Part shown: piece after piece, positions 17,528 through 25,767 of the stretch
How the letters are laid out: each line of letters begins with the position of its first letter
Position numbering within the stretch: the stretch's first letter is position 1
Assembly (NCBI GenBank): GCA_025356275.1
Contig: JANXUK010000121.1
Coordinates: forward strand, 1-64,000
DNA: 64,000 bases
Source of the DNA: Sphingomonadales bacterium
GTDB taxonomy: Bacteria > Pseudomonadota > Alphaproteobacteria > Sphingomonadales > Sphingomonadaceae
Direction of reading: 5' to 3'
The notes under the pieces: generated by a model
The model's input: the letters and a program-made list of their open reading frames with translations, nothing else
Database searches by the model: none
What the model was told of the DNA's origin: nothing
Made by a program: the position numbers and the translations under genes

Positions 17528-17891
17528 GCTTTCCGATGCGGGCGCGCGCGCCGCGCCGACCATCCCCTTCGACGCGTTCCTTGCGGTGGACATCCGCGTG
17601 GGCCGGGTGCTCGCCGCCGAGCCGCTGGCGGGCGCGCGCAAACCGGCGCTGAAACTGACGCTGGATTTTGGCGATGGGGTGGGCATCAAGCGGTCCTCGG
17701 CGCAGATCACGCACCACTATGCGCCCGAGGCGCTGATCGGACGGATGGTGGCGGCGGTGGTCAATTTCCCGCCGCGCCAGATCGGCAAATTCATGTCCGA
17801 GGTGCTGACCCTCGGCTTTCCCGATGGCGATGGCGACGTGGTGCTGTTTTCGCCCGACCTCGCCGTGCCCTGCGGCGCAAGGTTGTTCTGA
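17520..17891 (+). CDS. CsaA-like tRNA-binding-domain protein
   Basis: A 123-residue protein with the EMAP-II/CsaA OB-fold: FDAFLAVDIRVGRVLAAEPL at the start, and the conserved RQIGKFMSEVLTLGF and PDGDGDVVLFSPD later. CsaA proteins bind tRNA-like structures and have been linked to protein export or chaperoning. Its presence between a decarboxylase and an aminotransferase is odd functionally, but overlaps of 8 bp upstream and 1 bp downstream show tight coupling. No helper domain is attached. Confidence 0.85.
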   Translation: MHRLSDAGARAAPTIPFDAFLAVDIRVGRVLAAEPLAGARKPALKLTLDFGDGVGIKRSSAQITHHYAPEALIGRMVAAVVNFPPRQIGKFMSEVLTLGFPDGDGDVVLFSPDLAVPCGARLF

Positions 17892-19038
17892 TGGTCGATG
17901 CTCCCCTGCCCTGTCAGCGCGAATTGTTCGCCATGCCGCGCGATATTGCCTATCTTAATTGTGCCAATTCGGCGCCGCTGGCCGTGCCGGTGGTGGCCGC
18001 GATGCAGGAGGGGATCACACATAAGTTGCGCCCGTGGGAGCATGGCAGCGCCGAATATTTCAGCGTTCCCGACCAGACCCGCGCCGCCTTCGCCCGGCTG
18101 TTCAATGCGACCGCCGATGACATCGCGATCGTGCCCTCGGCGAGCTATGGCCTGGCGGTGGCGGCGCGCAATCTGCCGGTCGGCGCGGGCCAGGAGATCG
18201 TGGTGCTGGATCGGCAATTTCCCGCCAATGTCTTTGTCTGGCGTGAGGTCGCCAGGCAGGCCAGCGCGCATGTCGTTACCGCCAAGCGCGGCCCGGACGA
18301 GGCGTGGAGCGCCGCCGTGCTGGCCAGCATCGGGCCCCGCACCGCCATCGTCGCGGTGCCGCATTGCCACTGGATCGATGGCGGGATGGTCGATCTGGCG
18401 GCGGTGCGCTTGGCGTGCCGCGCGGTCGGGGCGGCGCTGGTGCTGGACCTGACGCAGTCGCTGGGCGCGATGCCGTTTGACGTGCGCGCGATCGATCCCG
18501 ATTTCGCGGTGGCGGCGTGCTACAAATGGATGCTCGGCCCCTATGGCATAGCCGCGCTCTATGTCGCGCCGCGTCATCAGCAGGGCGTGCCGATCGAACA
18601 GACCTGGGCGGCACGGCGCGGTGCCGAGGATTTCAGCCGGCTGGCCGATTATTGCGAGGATTTTCAACCCGGCGCCCGCCGTTTCGATATGGGCGAGAAG
18701 TCCAACCGGTGCTGCTGCTGGGCGCGCGCGCGGCGGCGGAGATGCTGCTTGGCTGGGGCGTGGATGCGGTCGCGGAACGCCTGGCGGAACGCAATTTCTG
18801 GCTGGCCGGCGAGGCGGTGAAGCTGGGCTATACCTCGCTGCCGCAGGGCGCACGCGCCGGGCATTTCCTCGCGCTGTCGCACCCCGGCGGGCTGAGCCGA
18901 AACCTGGCCGAGCAGCTGGCTAAGCGGCATGTGCATGTGTCGCTGCGCGGGGAGATGCTGCGGGTGACGCCGCATCTGTACAATGATGACGCGGATTGCG
19001 AGCGGTTGATCGCGGCGCTGGGCGCGGCGGGCGCATGA
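17891..19038 (+). pseudogene. Class V aminotransferase-fold protein, disrupted by one frameshift
   Basis: The first part (17891 to about 18706) reads MVDAPLPCQRELFAMPRDIA through AACYKWMLGPYGIAALYVAP, which holds the PLP lysine, to FDMGEKSN. The family-like sequence resumes in the next frame with PVLLLGARAAAEMLLGWGVD and runs to 19038. Adding one C in AACCGG at 18706-18709 would rejoin the two halves. Class V enzymes include cysteine desulfurases, kynureninases and isopenicillin-epimerase-like proteins; the exact reaction is unclear. Either a genuine recent pseudogene or a sequencing error. It ends the ggt operon. Confidence 0.8.
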
Positions 19039-19048
19039 TCGATGCGAA

Positions 19049-19124
19049 TGGTGGGCGGTGACGGGCTCGAACCGCCGACCCTCTCGGTGTAAACGAGATG
19101 CTCTACCAACTGAGCTAACCGCCC
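19049..19124 (-). tRNA. tRNA-Val (anticodon TAC)
   Basis: Read on the minus strand, acceptor GGGCGGT pairs with ACCGCCC, the D arm contains AGCTCAGTTGGTAGAGC, the anticodon stem is TCTCG/CGAGA with loop TTTACAC, and the T arm has GGTTCGAGCC. The anticodon TAC is at 19091-19089. CCA is encoded (19051-19049). It lies 10 bp beyond the end of the aminotransferase pseudogene. No attachment-site duplication was seen near its 3' end. Confidence 0.96.
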
Positions 19125-19242
19125 CAACACGCGCATAGTCGATCGGGATTAAGATAATCACCCGGCCGGTACGACGGGATCACATCATCCGCCGTCCCCT
19201 ACACCGCGCGGCGATCCGGTCAACACACGTTTTGCCGATGGA

Positions 19243-21363
19243 TCAGCCCAGCAGCATCAGCGCATCGAGCGCCACGACCCCTTGCCCGACCGGATGCAGG
19301 ATCACCGGGTTGAGATCCAGCTCGTGCAACCCGGGCTCAGCCAGCATCACCTGCCCGATGGTAATGATCAGCCGGGCCAGCGCCGCCACATCCAGCGCCG
19401 GCGCGCCGCGATAGCCCGCGAGCAGCGCCGCCTGTTTGAGCTGCATCAGCTCGGCGATCACGCTGGCCTCGTCACGGTCGGGGGTGAACAGGCGCACATC
19501 CTTGAGGATCTCCGCGGTCACCCCGCCAAAACCGGCCAGCACCACCGGGCCCCATTCGGAATCGTTGCGGGCGCCGACGATCATTTCCAGCCCACGCGTG
19601 CCCATCGCCTCGATCAGCACGCCGTCGAGCGTGATCGCGGCATCATAGACCCCGACGCTGGCATGCATCGCCGTCCACGCCGCGCGGACGGCATCGGCGG
19701 TAGCCAGATTGAGCATCACCCCGCCGGCATCGCTCTTGTGGCTCAGCGCCGCGCTTTGCGCCTTCATCGCCACCGGATAGCCCAGTGCTCCCGCAGCGGC
19801 GGCGGCATCCTCGGCAGTGGCGGCAAAGCGCCCCGGCGGAAACGGAATGCCCAAGGGGGCTAGCAATTGCTTGGCGCGGTATTCGGGGACGACTCCGAAA
19901 TGATGGGTCAGACCGGGCACAGGCAGCGGCGCGGGCGCGTCCTGCCCGCCGCTAGCCACCGCAGCCGCCGCCAGCCGCGCCAGCGCCCTCAGTGCGCGTT
20001 CGCTGGAGGGAAAACACGCCGCTCCGGCCGCGCGCAAAGCGGCGATATGATGCGCCGGGATGTCCGCCCCTTCGTCCAGCCCGGCAAACAGCACCGGCTT
20101 CGCCAAATCGCCATTCAGCGCCGCGAGGATCGCCGGAACCTTGATCTGCGCGGTAACCGGATCGCCCTGAATGATCCCGGCCAACACCGCCCCCACCCGC
20201 GCATCGCCCAGCAGCGCGGTGATCGTGTTGGTGTAAATCACCGGCTGGCTCAGCCCCTGCGCGGTGATGTCGAGCGGATTGCTGACCGGAACGAACGGCG
20301 GCAGCGCGGCGCGCAACGCGGGCGAATCGGCATCGGCCAGCGCGGCCAGCCGCAGCCCCAGCTCCTCCGCCAGATCCAACGTCAGCGCCTTGAACGCGCC
20401 GCTCTCACCCAGCACCGCCACCGACGGATGCGCCATCCGGGGGCAGCGAACCAGCACCTCGGTGATGTCACAAAGCTCCTCCAGCGTCTCGGCAATCACC
20501 ACCCCGGCGCGGGCCAGCTTGGCGCGCATCAGCGGATAATCACCCGCCATCGCCCCGGTATGGGTCGCCGCCGATTCGCGCGCCGCGCTTGATTTGCCCG
20601 GATGCAACAGCACCACCGGCTTGCCGGCAGCCTGCGCCCGGGCCAGCGCGGCAAGCAGCCGGCGTGGGGCGCGGAACAGCTCGACGATCATCGCGATTAA
20701 ATGGGTATTGGGATCGTCCACCAGCCAGTCGAGATAATCCTCGACGCTGCTGGCGGCCTCATTGCCGGTCGAGACCGAGAAGCTGCACGCCACCTCGCGC
20801 GCCAACAGCGTGGTGCCAACCACCGCCGCCATCGCCCCCGATTGCGAGACCACGCCCACCGCCCGGCGGCCCGCCGGCGCAACGCAGCGCGTCTCGACAA
20901 AGGTCAGCGGGATCCCATCAACATGGTTGACGCTGCCCAGACAATTGGGGCCCTCGATGATCATGCCCGAGGCGTGGGCAATGCGCGCGATCTCGGCCTG
21001 CTCGGCCAGGCCTTCGGGGCCGTCCTCGGCAAAGCCTGCCGCGAAGATGATCGCCGCGCCCGCCTTGCGTGCCGCCAAGGCCCGCACCGCATCCAGCACC
21101 CCGGCGCGGGGGATCGCCAGTATCGCCACATCCACCCCCTCGGGCAAAGCCTCGACCGACGGCAGGCATGCCCGCGCGCCGATGCTCTCGCGCTTGGGGT
21201 TGATCGGATAGACCGCGCCGGCAAAGCGGTTGCGATCAAGGTTGCCGATCACCGAGGCACCCAATGCCCCCGGCTTGTCGCTGGCCCCCACCACCGCGAT
21301 CGATCCGGGCCGGAGCAAGCGCGAGATCGTGGCGCGGGAATAGCCTGAGGGAGTGGACGGCAT
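19243..21363 (-). CDS. ferA: NDP-forming acyl-CoA synthetase, probable feruloyl-CoA synthetase (FerA type)
   Basis: A 706-residue fused acyl-CoA synthetase of the ADP-forming acetyl-CoA ligase superfamily. An N-terminal CoA-binding domain (RPGSIAVVGASDKPGALG) is followed by succinyl-CoA-ligase-like domains with the phosphohistidine region SAATHTGAMAGD (about residue 265) and a C-terminal ATP-grasp domain (PVAMKAQSAALSHKSDAGGV). In Sphingobium SYK-6 FerA is this type rather than an AMP-forming ligase, and it is encoded just after ferB, as here (6-bp gap). It would activate ferulate, p-coumarate and similar hydroxycinnamates to CoA thioesters. Substrate is inferred from gene order. Confidence 0.8.
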   Translation of the reverse strand: MPSTPSGYSRATISRLLRPGSIAVVGASDKPGALGASVIGNLDRNRFAGAVYPINPKRESIGARACLPSVEALPEGVDVAILAIPRAGVLDAVRALAARKAGAAIIFAAGFAEDGPEGLAEQAEIARIAHASGMIIEGPNCLGSVNHVDGIPLTFVETRCVAPAGRRAVGVVSQSGAMAAVVGTTLLAREVACSFSVSTGNEAASSVEDYLDWLVDDPNTHLIAMIVELFRAPRRLLAALARAQAAGKPVVLLHPGKSSAARESAATHTGAMAGDYPLMRAKLARAGVVIAETLEELCDITEVLVRCPRMAHPSVAVLGESGAFKALTLDLAEELGLRLAALADADSPALRAALPPFVPVSNPLDITAQGLSQPVIYTNTITALLGDARVGAVLAGIIQGDPVTAQIKVPAILAALNGDLAKPVLFAGLDEGADIPAHHIAALRAAGAACFPSSERALRALARLAAAAVASGGQDAPAPLPVPGLTHHFGVVPEYRAKQLLAPLGIPFPPGRFAATAEDAAAAAGALGYPVAMKAQSAALSHKSDAGGVMLNLATADAVRAAWTAMHASVGVYDAAITLDGVLIEAMGTRGLEMIVGARNDSEWGPVVLAGFGGVTAEILKDVRLFTPDRDEASVIAELMQLKQAALLAGYRGAPALDVAALARLIITIGQVMLAEPGLHELDLNPVILHPVGQGVVALDALMLLG

Positions 21364-21369
21364 GCGGGT

Positions 21370-22215
21370 TCAGCCCTTGAATTTCGTGGTGTCGAACGTG
21401 CCCAGCCCGGGCTTGAAGCTTTTCTCGTCAAGGAACTGGCGGGTCGCTTCGTGGCGCGCCTCAACCCCGCCGAACGAGTGCAATGCCTCCTGCGCGCGGA
21501 TCAGGTAATCCATGGCATTGTCATAGGTCATCTCGCCCATCCGACGCACCGCCCACTTGGTCGCACGCAGCGCGGCAGCGTCCTTCTTGAGCAGCGCCTC
21601 GGCGATTTCGGTGACTCGCGCCCTCAGCGCCGCCGCCGGCACGGCCTCGGTGATCAGGCCCTGCGCCTCGGCCTGCTTGCCGGTCAGGTTTTCGCCCATC
21701 ATCGCATGGTACATCGCCTTGCGCAGCGGCATCAGATCGGCGGCGACCTTCGCCGCGCCGCCGCCGGGCAGGATGCCCCAATTGATCTCGGACAGGCCAA
21801 ACTGCGCATCCTCGGCGGCCACCGCGATGTCGCAGGCGAACAGCGGGCCATAGGCGCCGCCAAAGCACCAGCCATTGACCATGGCAATGGTCGGCTTTTC
21901 GTACCAGCGCAGCCGTTCCCACCAACCATAGGCCTCACGCTGGGAACGGCGGACGGCATGCAGGCCCTCGGCCTCGGACTCGCGGAAATATTCCTTGAGG
22001 TCCATGCCGGCGGACCACGCCTCGCCGCTGCCCCCCAGCACCACTACGCCGACGTCATCGCGGAATTCGAGCTCTTCCAGCAGCTTCTTCATCTGACGGT
22101 TGAGCTTGGGGCTCATGCAATTGCGCTTTTCCGGGCGGTTGAATTGCAGCCAGGCGATGCGGCTTTCGACGGTGCAGGCAACGGTGTCTTCCTCAGCGCG
22201 TGGGGCGGTGGTCAT
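21370..22215 (-). CDS. ferB: Hydroxycinnamoyl-CoA hydratase/lyase (feruloyl-CoA hydratase-lyase)
   Basis: A 281-residue crotonase-fold enzyme that hydrates feruloyl-CoA and splits the product to vanillin and acetyl-CoA. Characteristic segments are FNRPEKRNCMSPKLNRQM, SGEAWSAGMDLKEYFRE (oxyanion-hole region), YEKPTIAMVNGWCFGGAYGP and FGLSEINWGILPGG, with the glutamate expected for this subclass. It precedes ferA in the same operon. Upstream lie a 125-bp palindrome and a palindromic repeat pair, which separate it from the aldehyde dehydrogenase gene. No MarR-type FerC regulator is visible in the window. Confidence 0.9.
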   Translation of the reverse strand: MTTAPRAEEDTVACTVESRIAWLQFNRPEKRNCMSPKLNRQMKKLLEELEFRDDVGVVVLGGSGEAWSAGMDLKEYFRESEAEGLHAVRRSQREAYGWWERLRWYEKPTIAMVNGWCFGGAYGPLFACDIAVAAEDAQFGLSEINWGILPGGGAAKVAADLMPLRKAMYHAMMGENLTGKQAEAQGLITEAVPAAALRARVTEIAEALLKKDAAALRATKWAVRRMGEMTYDNAMDYLIRAQEALHSFGGVEARHEATRQFLDEKSFKPGLGTFDTTKFKG

Positions 22216-22271
22216 GTCGATATCCTTGGGTAGCGGTTGGATGGAAGGTTTTGGGTGGATCGGTATTCAGT

Positions 22272-22397
22272 CCAGGCGTCGCCGAGCCGAAGGCGACCGC
22301 AGGTCAAAATTGTGGTTTTCCGGGACCCGGCGCGCAGCGTACTTCAGTACGTGAGCACCGGGAGCCCGGAGAACCGCGATTTGCAGGCCCGCCTGGG
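22272..22397. repeat. Large imperfect palindrome upstream of ferB
   Basis: About 125 bp fold on themselves: outer CCAGGCG with CGCCTGG, then GGTTTTCCGGGACCCGG with CCGGGAGCCCGGAGAACC, closing at GTACTTCAGTAC. It is distinct from the CTAG-bounded repeats next to it. I recall similar GTACTTCAGTAC hairpins as dispersed intergenic elements in sphingomonads, but cannot verify. It lies between the aldehyde dehydrogenase stop and the ferB start, so it could terminate the former or form a leader structure for the latter. Confidence 0.6.
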
Positions 22398-22415
22398 GTG
22401 AATGCCGATCCACCC

Positions 22416-22492
22416 TTGTGGATTGATTTTGACATTCGAGTCCCGCTTTTGGCAAAGGGTGCTTTCGAATGTCAAAATCATAAAATCCACTA
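22416..22492. repeat. Palindromic repeat, locus B unit 1
   Basis: Nearly identical to 6733-6809: TTGTGGATTGATTTTGACAT to the right end AAAATCCACTA, with the loop GCTTTTGGCAAAGGG. One outer base differs (TTG for TAG). It is followed by a GAAACAATATAATATG spacer, as in locus A. Confidence 0.85.
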
Positions 22493-22508
22493 GAAACAAT
22501 ATAATATG

Positions 22509-22571
22509 TAGTGGTTCTTGTGTTTTCCGACCCTTGCCGAAAGGGATGCAAATGTCGGAAACGAACCACTA
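22509..22571. repeat. Palindromic repeat, locus B unit 2, supplying a stop codon
   Basis: TAGTGGTTC at the left end pairs with GAACCACTA at the right; inner arm GCAAATGTC has lost its partner (the left inner arm reads only CCGA), so about 13 bp are missing compared with locus A. Its last three bases (22569-22571, CTA) are read as TAG on the minus strand and are the stop codon of the aldehyde dehydrogenase. Confidence 0.85.
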
Positions 22572-24002
22572 GATCGGGAAATGGCCGGGCTCGGTTTCCA
22601 TGGTAATCCAGCGGGTCTCGGTGAAGGCGTCGACGCCCTGCCGCCCGCCGAACCGGCCATAGCCCGACGCGCCGACGCCGCCGAAGGGCATCTGCGCCTC
22701 GTCATGCACCGTCGGCCCGTTGATGTGGCAGATGCCGCTGCGGATCTGGCGCGCCACGCGCAGCCCCCGCGCGGCGTCGCGGGTGAACACGGCGGCGGAG
22801 AGGCCATATTCGCTGTCATTGGCCAACGCGATGGCCTGCGCCTCGTCGCGCGCGCGGATGATGCCCACGACCGGACCGAAGCTTTCGTCGCGGAACAGCT
22901 TCATCGCCGGGGTCACCCGGTCGATCACATGCGCCGGCATCAGCACGTTATGCGTGGCCTCGCCCCCGGTCAGCTGCACCGCACCCTGCGCCAGTGCATC
23001 GGCGATCAGCGTCCGGCAATGCGCCACGGTTTTGGCGTCGACCACCGCGCCCAGCGGGGTCTTGCCCTCACGCGGGTCGCCCACCGCCATGCTGCCGACC
23101 TTGGCGGCGAATTTGGCGGCAAACGTATCAGCGATGGCCTCGACCACGATGATCCGCTCGGTCGACATGCATATCTGGCCCTGGTTCATAAAGGCGCCGA
23201 ACGCTGCTGCTTTCACCGCCTCATCGAGATCGGCATCCGCCAGCACCAGGAACGGCGCTTTGCCGCCCAGCTCCAGCAGGCATGGCTTGAGGTGACTGGC
23301 GGCGCGCTGGGCGATGATACGGCCAACGCCGGTGCTGCCGGTGAAGTTGATCCGCTGCACTTCGGGCGCATCGATCAGCGCGCCGACCACTTCAGCGGCA
23401 TCCTCTGGCGCATGGGTGACGCATTGCACGACCTCCTCGGGGAAACCGGCCTCGGCAAAAGCCTCGATGATCAGCGCGTGGGTGCGCGGGCAGGTCTCGC
23501 TCGCCTTGAAGATCACCGCATTGCCGCAGGCCAGCGGCACCGCTATCGCCCGCACGCCCAGGATGATCGGCGCATTCCACGGCGCGATGCCGAGGATGAC
23601 CCCGACCGGTTCCTTCAGCGCCATCGCCAGGCAGCCGGGTTTGTCCGAGGGGATGACCTCGCCGGCGATCTGCGTGGTCAGCGCCGCCGCCTCGCGCACC
23701 ATGCCAGCGGCGAGGCCGAGGTTGAACATCGCCCAGCCGGCAGTCGCGCCGATCTCGCCCATCATCGCCGCGATGAAATCATCCTTGCGAGCCTCCAACG
23801 CTGCGGCGGCCTTCATCAGCACTGCGCGGCGCGCATTCGGCCCCATCGCGGCCCAGGCAGGCTGCGCAGCGGCAGCGCGCGCGGCAATGGCCGGCATGTC
23901 CTGCGGCCGCATCGCCGGGCTCGACGAAGCCACGGCCCCGGTCAGCGGGTTCAGCCGCGTGAACGTGGCCGCAGGGGCGGGCTTGTCCGAAATATGGGGC
24001 AT
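22569..24002 (-). CDS. ligV: Aldehyde dehydrogenase, probable vanillin dehydrogenase
   Basis: A 477-residue NAD(P)-dependent aldehyde dehydrogenase, start MPHISDKPAP at 24002. The catalytic cysteine is in MNQGQICMSTERI, the general-base glutamate in LLELGGKAPF, and the cofactor loop in NFTGSTGVGR. Close family members include salicylaldehyde and vanillin dehydrogenases. Next to ferBA it would oxidise vanillin to vanillate, completing the hydroxycinnamate upper pathway. The specific name is inferred from context. Its stop codon lies in the terminal bases of a palindromic repeat, so the last residues may not be ancestral. Confidence 0.8.
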   Translation of the reverse strand: MPHISDKPAPAATFTRLNPLTGAVASSSPAMRPQDMPAIAARAAAAQPAWAAMGPNARRAVLMKAAAALEARKDDFIAAMMGEIGATAGWAMFNLGLAAGMVREAAALTTQIAGEVIPSDKPGCLAMALKEPVGVILGIAPWNAPIILGVRAIAVPLACGNAVIFKASETCPRTHALIIEAFAEAGFPEEVVQCVTHAPEDAAEVVGALIDAPEVQRINFTGSTGVGRIIAQRAASHLKPCLLELGGKAPFLVLADADLDEAVKAAAFGAFMNQGQICMSTERIIVVEAIADTFAAKFAAKVGSMAVGDPREGKTPLGAVVDAKTVAHCRTLIADALAQGAVQLTGGEATHNVLMPAHVIDRVTPAMKLFRDESFGPVVGIIRARDEAQAIALANDSEYGLSAAVFTRDAARGLRVARQIRSGICHINGPTVHDEAQMPFGGVGASGYGRFGGRQGVDAFTETRWITMETEPGHFPI

Positions 24003-24454
24003 AAAGCATCCTAAACCAATATTGTTATGTCGCATAGCATATCCTGCGGCCCGGCACAATCACCAACCGCATGCCAAACTCGCTGCTGCCCATTTTATTT
24101 CGGCACCGGCCCAGTCGCCGCCACCCGCGCGGGTCGCCGGCGCCAACCTGCAGGGCGATCGGATTGGCAAGGGTTTCACGCTGCCCGGTGACAATCTCGA
24201 TCCGGCAAGCCGGCCGACCCCGGCGCATTCGCCGCATGAAACCGCTGCGCGCGCGAACTGTCCCGCGGTCCTGAGCCCCGATCAGGCCAGCCAGGCAGCC
24301 AGCGACGCCATCGATGTCGTGACAGCCTGCGGGCTTGGATGCGCGGCTTCGGCGCCACGGTGTACGGTACGGCCCGACCGTCGCCCCGACCGTCACATTG
24401 CCGCCAGCGACCACCACAGGCGCAATGTGCCGGCCGAACGCAGGTACGGGCGCG
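24003..24454. other. 452-bp intergenic stretch, no recognisable gene
   Basis: This separates the aldehyde dehydrogenase (start 24002) from the cupin gene end (24455). Overlapping frames exist on both strands, but none shows a family motif or a credible start with ribosome site. The first 60 bp are AT-richer (ATTGTTATG region) and probably hold the dehydrogenase promoter. The rest has coding-like GC content and may be decayed gene sequence. Confidence 0.5.
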
Positions 24455-25345
24455 TTACCGGGCCGGCGGCACCAGCGCCTCGGCAATGACCGCATCGTCC
24501 AGCGCAGTGATCGCAAAATCCTTGCCGCGTTCGGCGCGGGCCGCATCTTCGGCGGCGAGAATATGGTCGTTGCCGGCCGCCGTTACCTTGACCCTGCCCG
24601 ACAGGACAAACATCAGGCGGTCCCGGTCATCGACCCGCCCGGCGATCGCAGTGCCTGCCGGCAGATATATTTCGCGCGCGCCATAATCGGGCAGGTCGGC
24701 AATGCGAACGCGGAAATGCGCGGCGGTGGCCGGCGCACTCGCAGCGACGGCACCGATCGCCTCGACATAGGCGCCGTTCACCTGCCATGCCGCCACCGGC
24801 TGGACCGGATGATCACGGGCCAGCGACCAGAAGCCGGTCGGATCATTGTGCCGCCCACCATAGGCCAGCGCGAATTCCAGATCGATTCCGCCACCGCGCC
24901 GGATCTCCTCGCCCGAGTGGTATACGCCCTTTTGGTGCAGCGCGAAATCGCCCGGCCCGACCACCACCGCCTGATCGCCGACAAAATGCACGCGGTGTGT
25001 CTGCCAGCTGTAGAGGATAGTGTCGGTCTGATTGATATGCCGATGTGTGCGCACCCCGTTGCCAAAGCGGATCGCGCGGATTTCGCCGCTCGGGAAAGTA
25101 TAGACCTTCACTTGCAAGCGCGCCGCATCATAGGGGATTTCGGCCTTGCTGCCCGCCTCGGCATTGATGAAATTGCCCCAGCGCTCCCAAGCGTATACGG
25201 TCATCAGCGGGACGTCCTGATGCAGGATCACTGCCGGCGCCGATGACGCTGACAGTGCCGGTATAGGGGCCGGTTCGGACGGGCGCGCCGCGCTGCTGGC
25301 GATCAGGGCCAGAGCGGCGGCGGCCAGATGGCTGGTCGGTTTCAT
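24455..25345 (-). CDS. Secreted two-domain cupin protein
   Basis: A 296-residue protein with a signal peptide (ending near SSAARP, residue 22). Two cupin halves are visible: the first with GNGVRTHRHINQTDTILYSW and VGPGDFALHQKGVYHSGEE (histidines that could bind a metal), the second with YLPAGTAIAGRVDDRDRLMF and HILAAEDAARAERGKD, in which metal ligands are poor. It ends an operon running FGE-fold protein, FGE-fold protein, cytochrome c, cupin. A periplasmic dioxygenase or binding role on a phenolic is possible but unproven. Confidence 0.75.
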   Translation of the reverse strand: MKPTSHLAAAALALIASSAARPSEPAPIPALSASSAPAVILHQDVPLMTVYAWERWGNFINAEAGSKAEIPYDAARLQVKVYTFPSGEIRAIRFGNGVRTHRHINQTDTILYSWQTHRVHFVGDQAVVVGPGDFALHQKGVYHSGEEIRRGGGIDLEFALAYGGRHNDPTGFWSLARDHPVQPVAAWQVNGAYVEAIGAVAASAPATAAHFRVRIADLPDYGAREIYLPAGTAIAGRVDDRDRLMFVLSGRVKVTAAGNDHILAAEDAARAERGKDFAITALDDAVIAEALVPPAR

Positions 25346-25370
25346 CGTGGCTGCCCTCGCTGCGGTGCGG

Positions 25371-25748
25371 CTATTTCAAGGTTTTGAGATAGGCGATGAC
25401 GTTCTGCCGCGCCGCCCTTCGCGGCAGGCCGATAAAGCTCATTCTGGTGCCCTTGACCACAGCGGCGGGATCGGTCAGCCAGCGATCCAGCATCGCCTCG
25501 TTCCAGGTCAGCCCGGCCGCCTTCAGCTCGGGCGAATACGCAAATTTGCTGCGCCGCGTCGCCGCCTTGCTGCCATAGACGCCATAAAGATTGGGCCCCA
25601 CCCCGTCTGGCCCGCCCTTCTCGGCCGTGTGACAGACGCGGCACTGGCCGAATTGCTGGGCCCCCATCACCGGGTCGCCGGCGGTCTGGGCGACGGCGGG
25701 GATGGCGAAACAGGCAAGCGCGGCGGCGGTTACAATACGCAGGATCAT
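25371..25748 (-). CDS. Periplasmic class I cytochrome c
   Basis: A 125-residue monoheme cytochrome. The signal peptide ends near AVAQT (residue 21), the heme motif is CRVCH and the distal methionine is probably in KGTRMSFIGLP. The segment GVGPNLYGVYG is typical of cytochrome c2/c550 proteins. It transfers electrons in the periplasm. It is 19 bp from the FGE-fold gene and 25 bp from the cupin gene, so it probably serves an oxidation carried out by one of its operon partners. Confidence 0.92.
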   Translation of the reverse strand: MILRIVTAAALACFAIPAVAQTAGDPVMGAQQFGQCRVCHTAEKGGPDGVGPNLYGVYGSKAATRRSKFAYSPELKAAGLTWNEAMLDRWLTDPAAVVKGTRMSFIGLPRRAARQNVIAYLKTLK

Positions 25749-25767
25749 GATGCGGGCCTTTCAAGGG

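Noticed and set aside
19049-19124. A prophage or island attachment site at the tRNA-Val gene
   Set aside because: No integrase gene and no duplicated tRNA 3' end were seen on either side.
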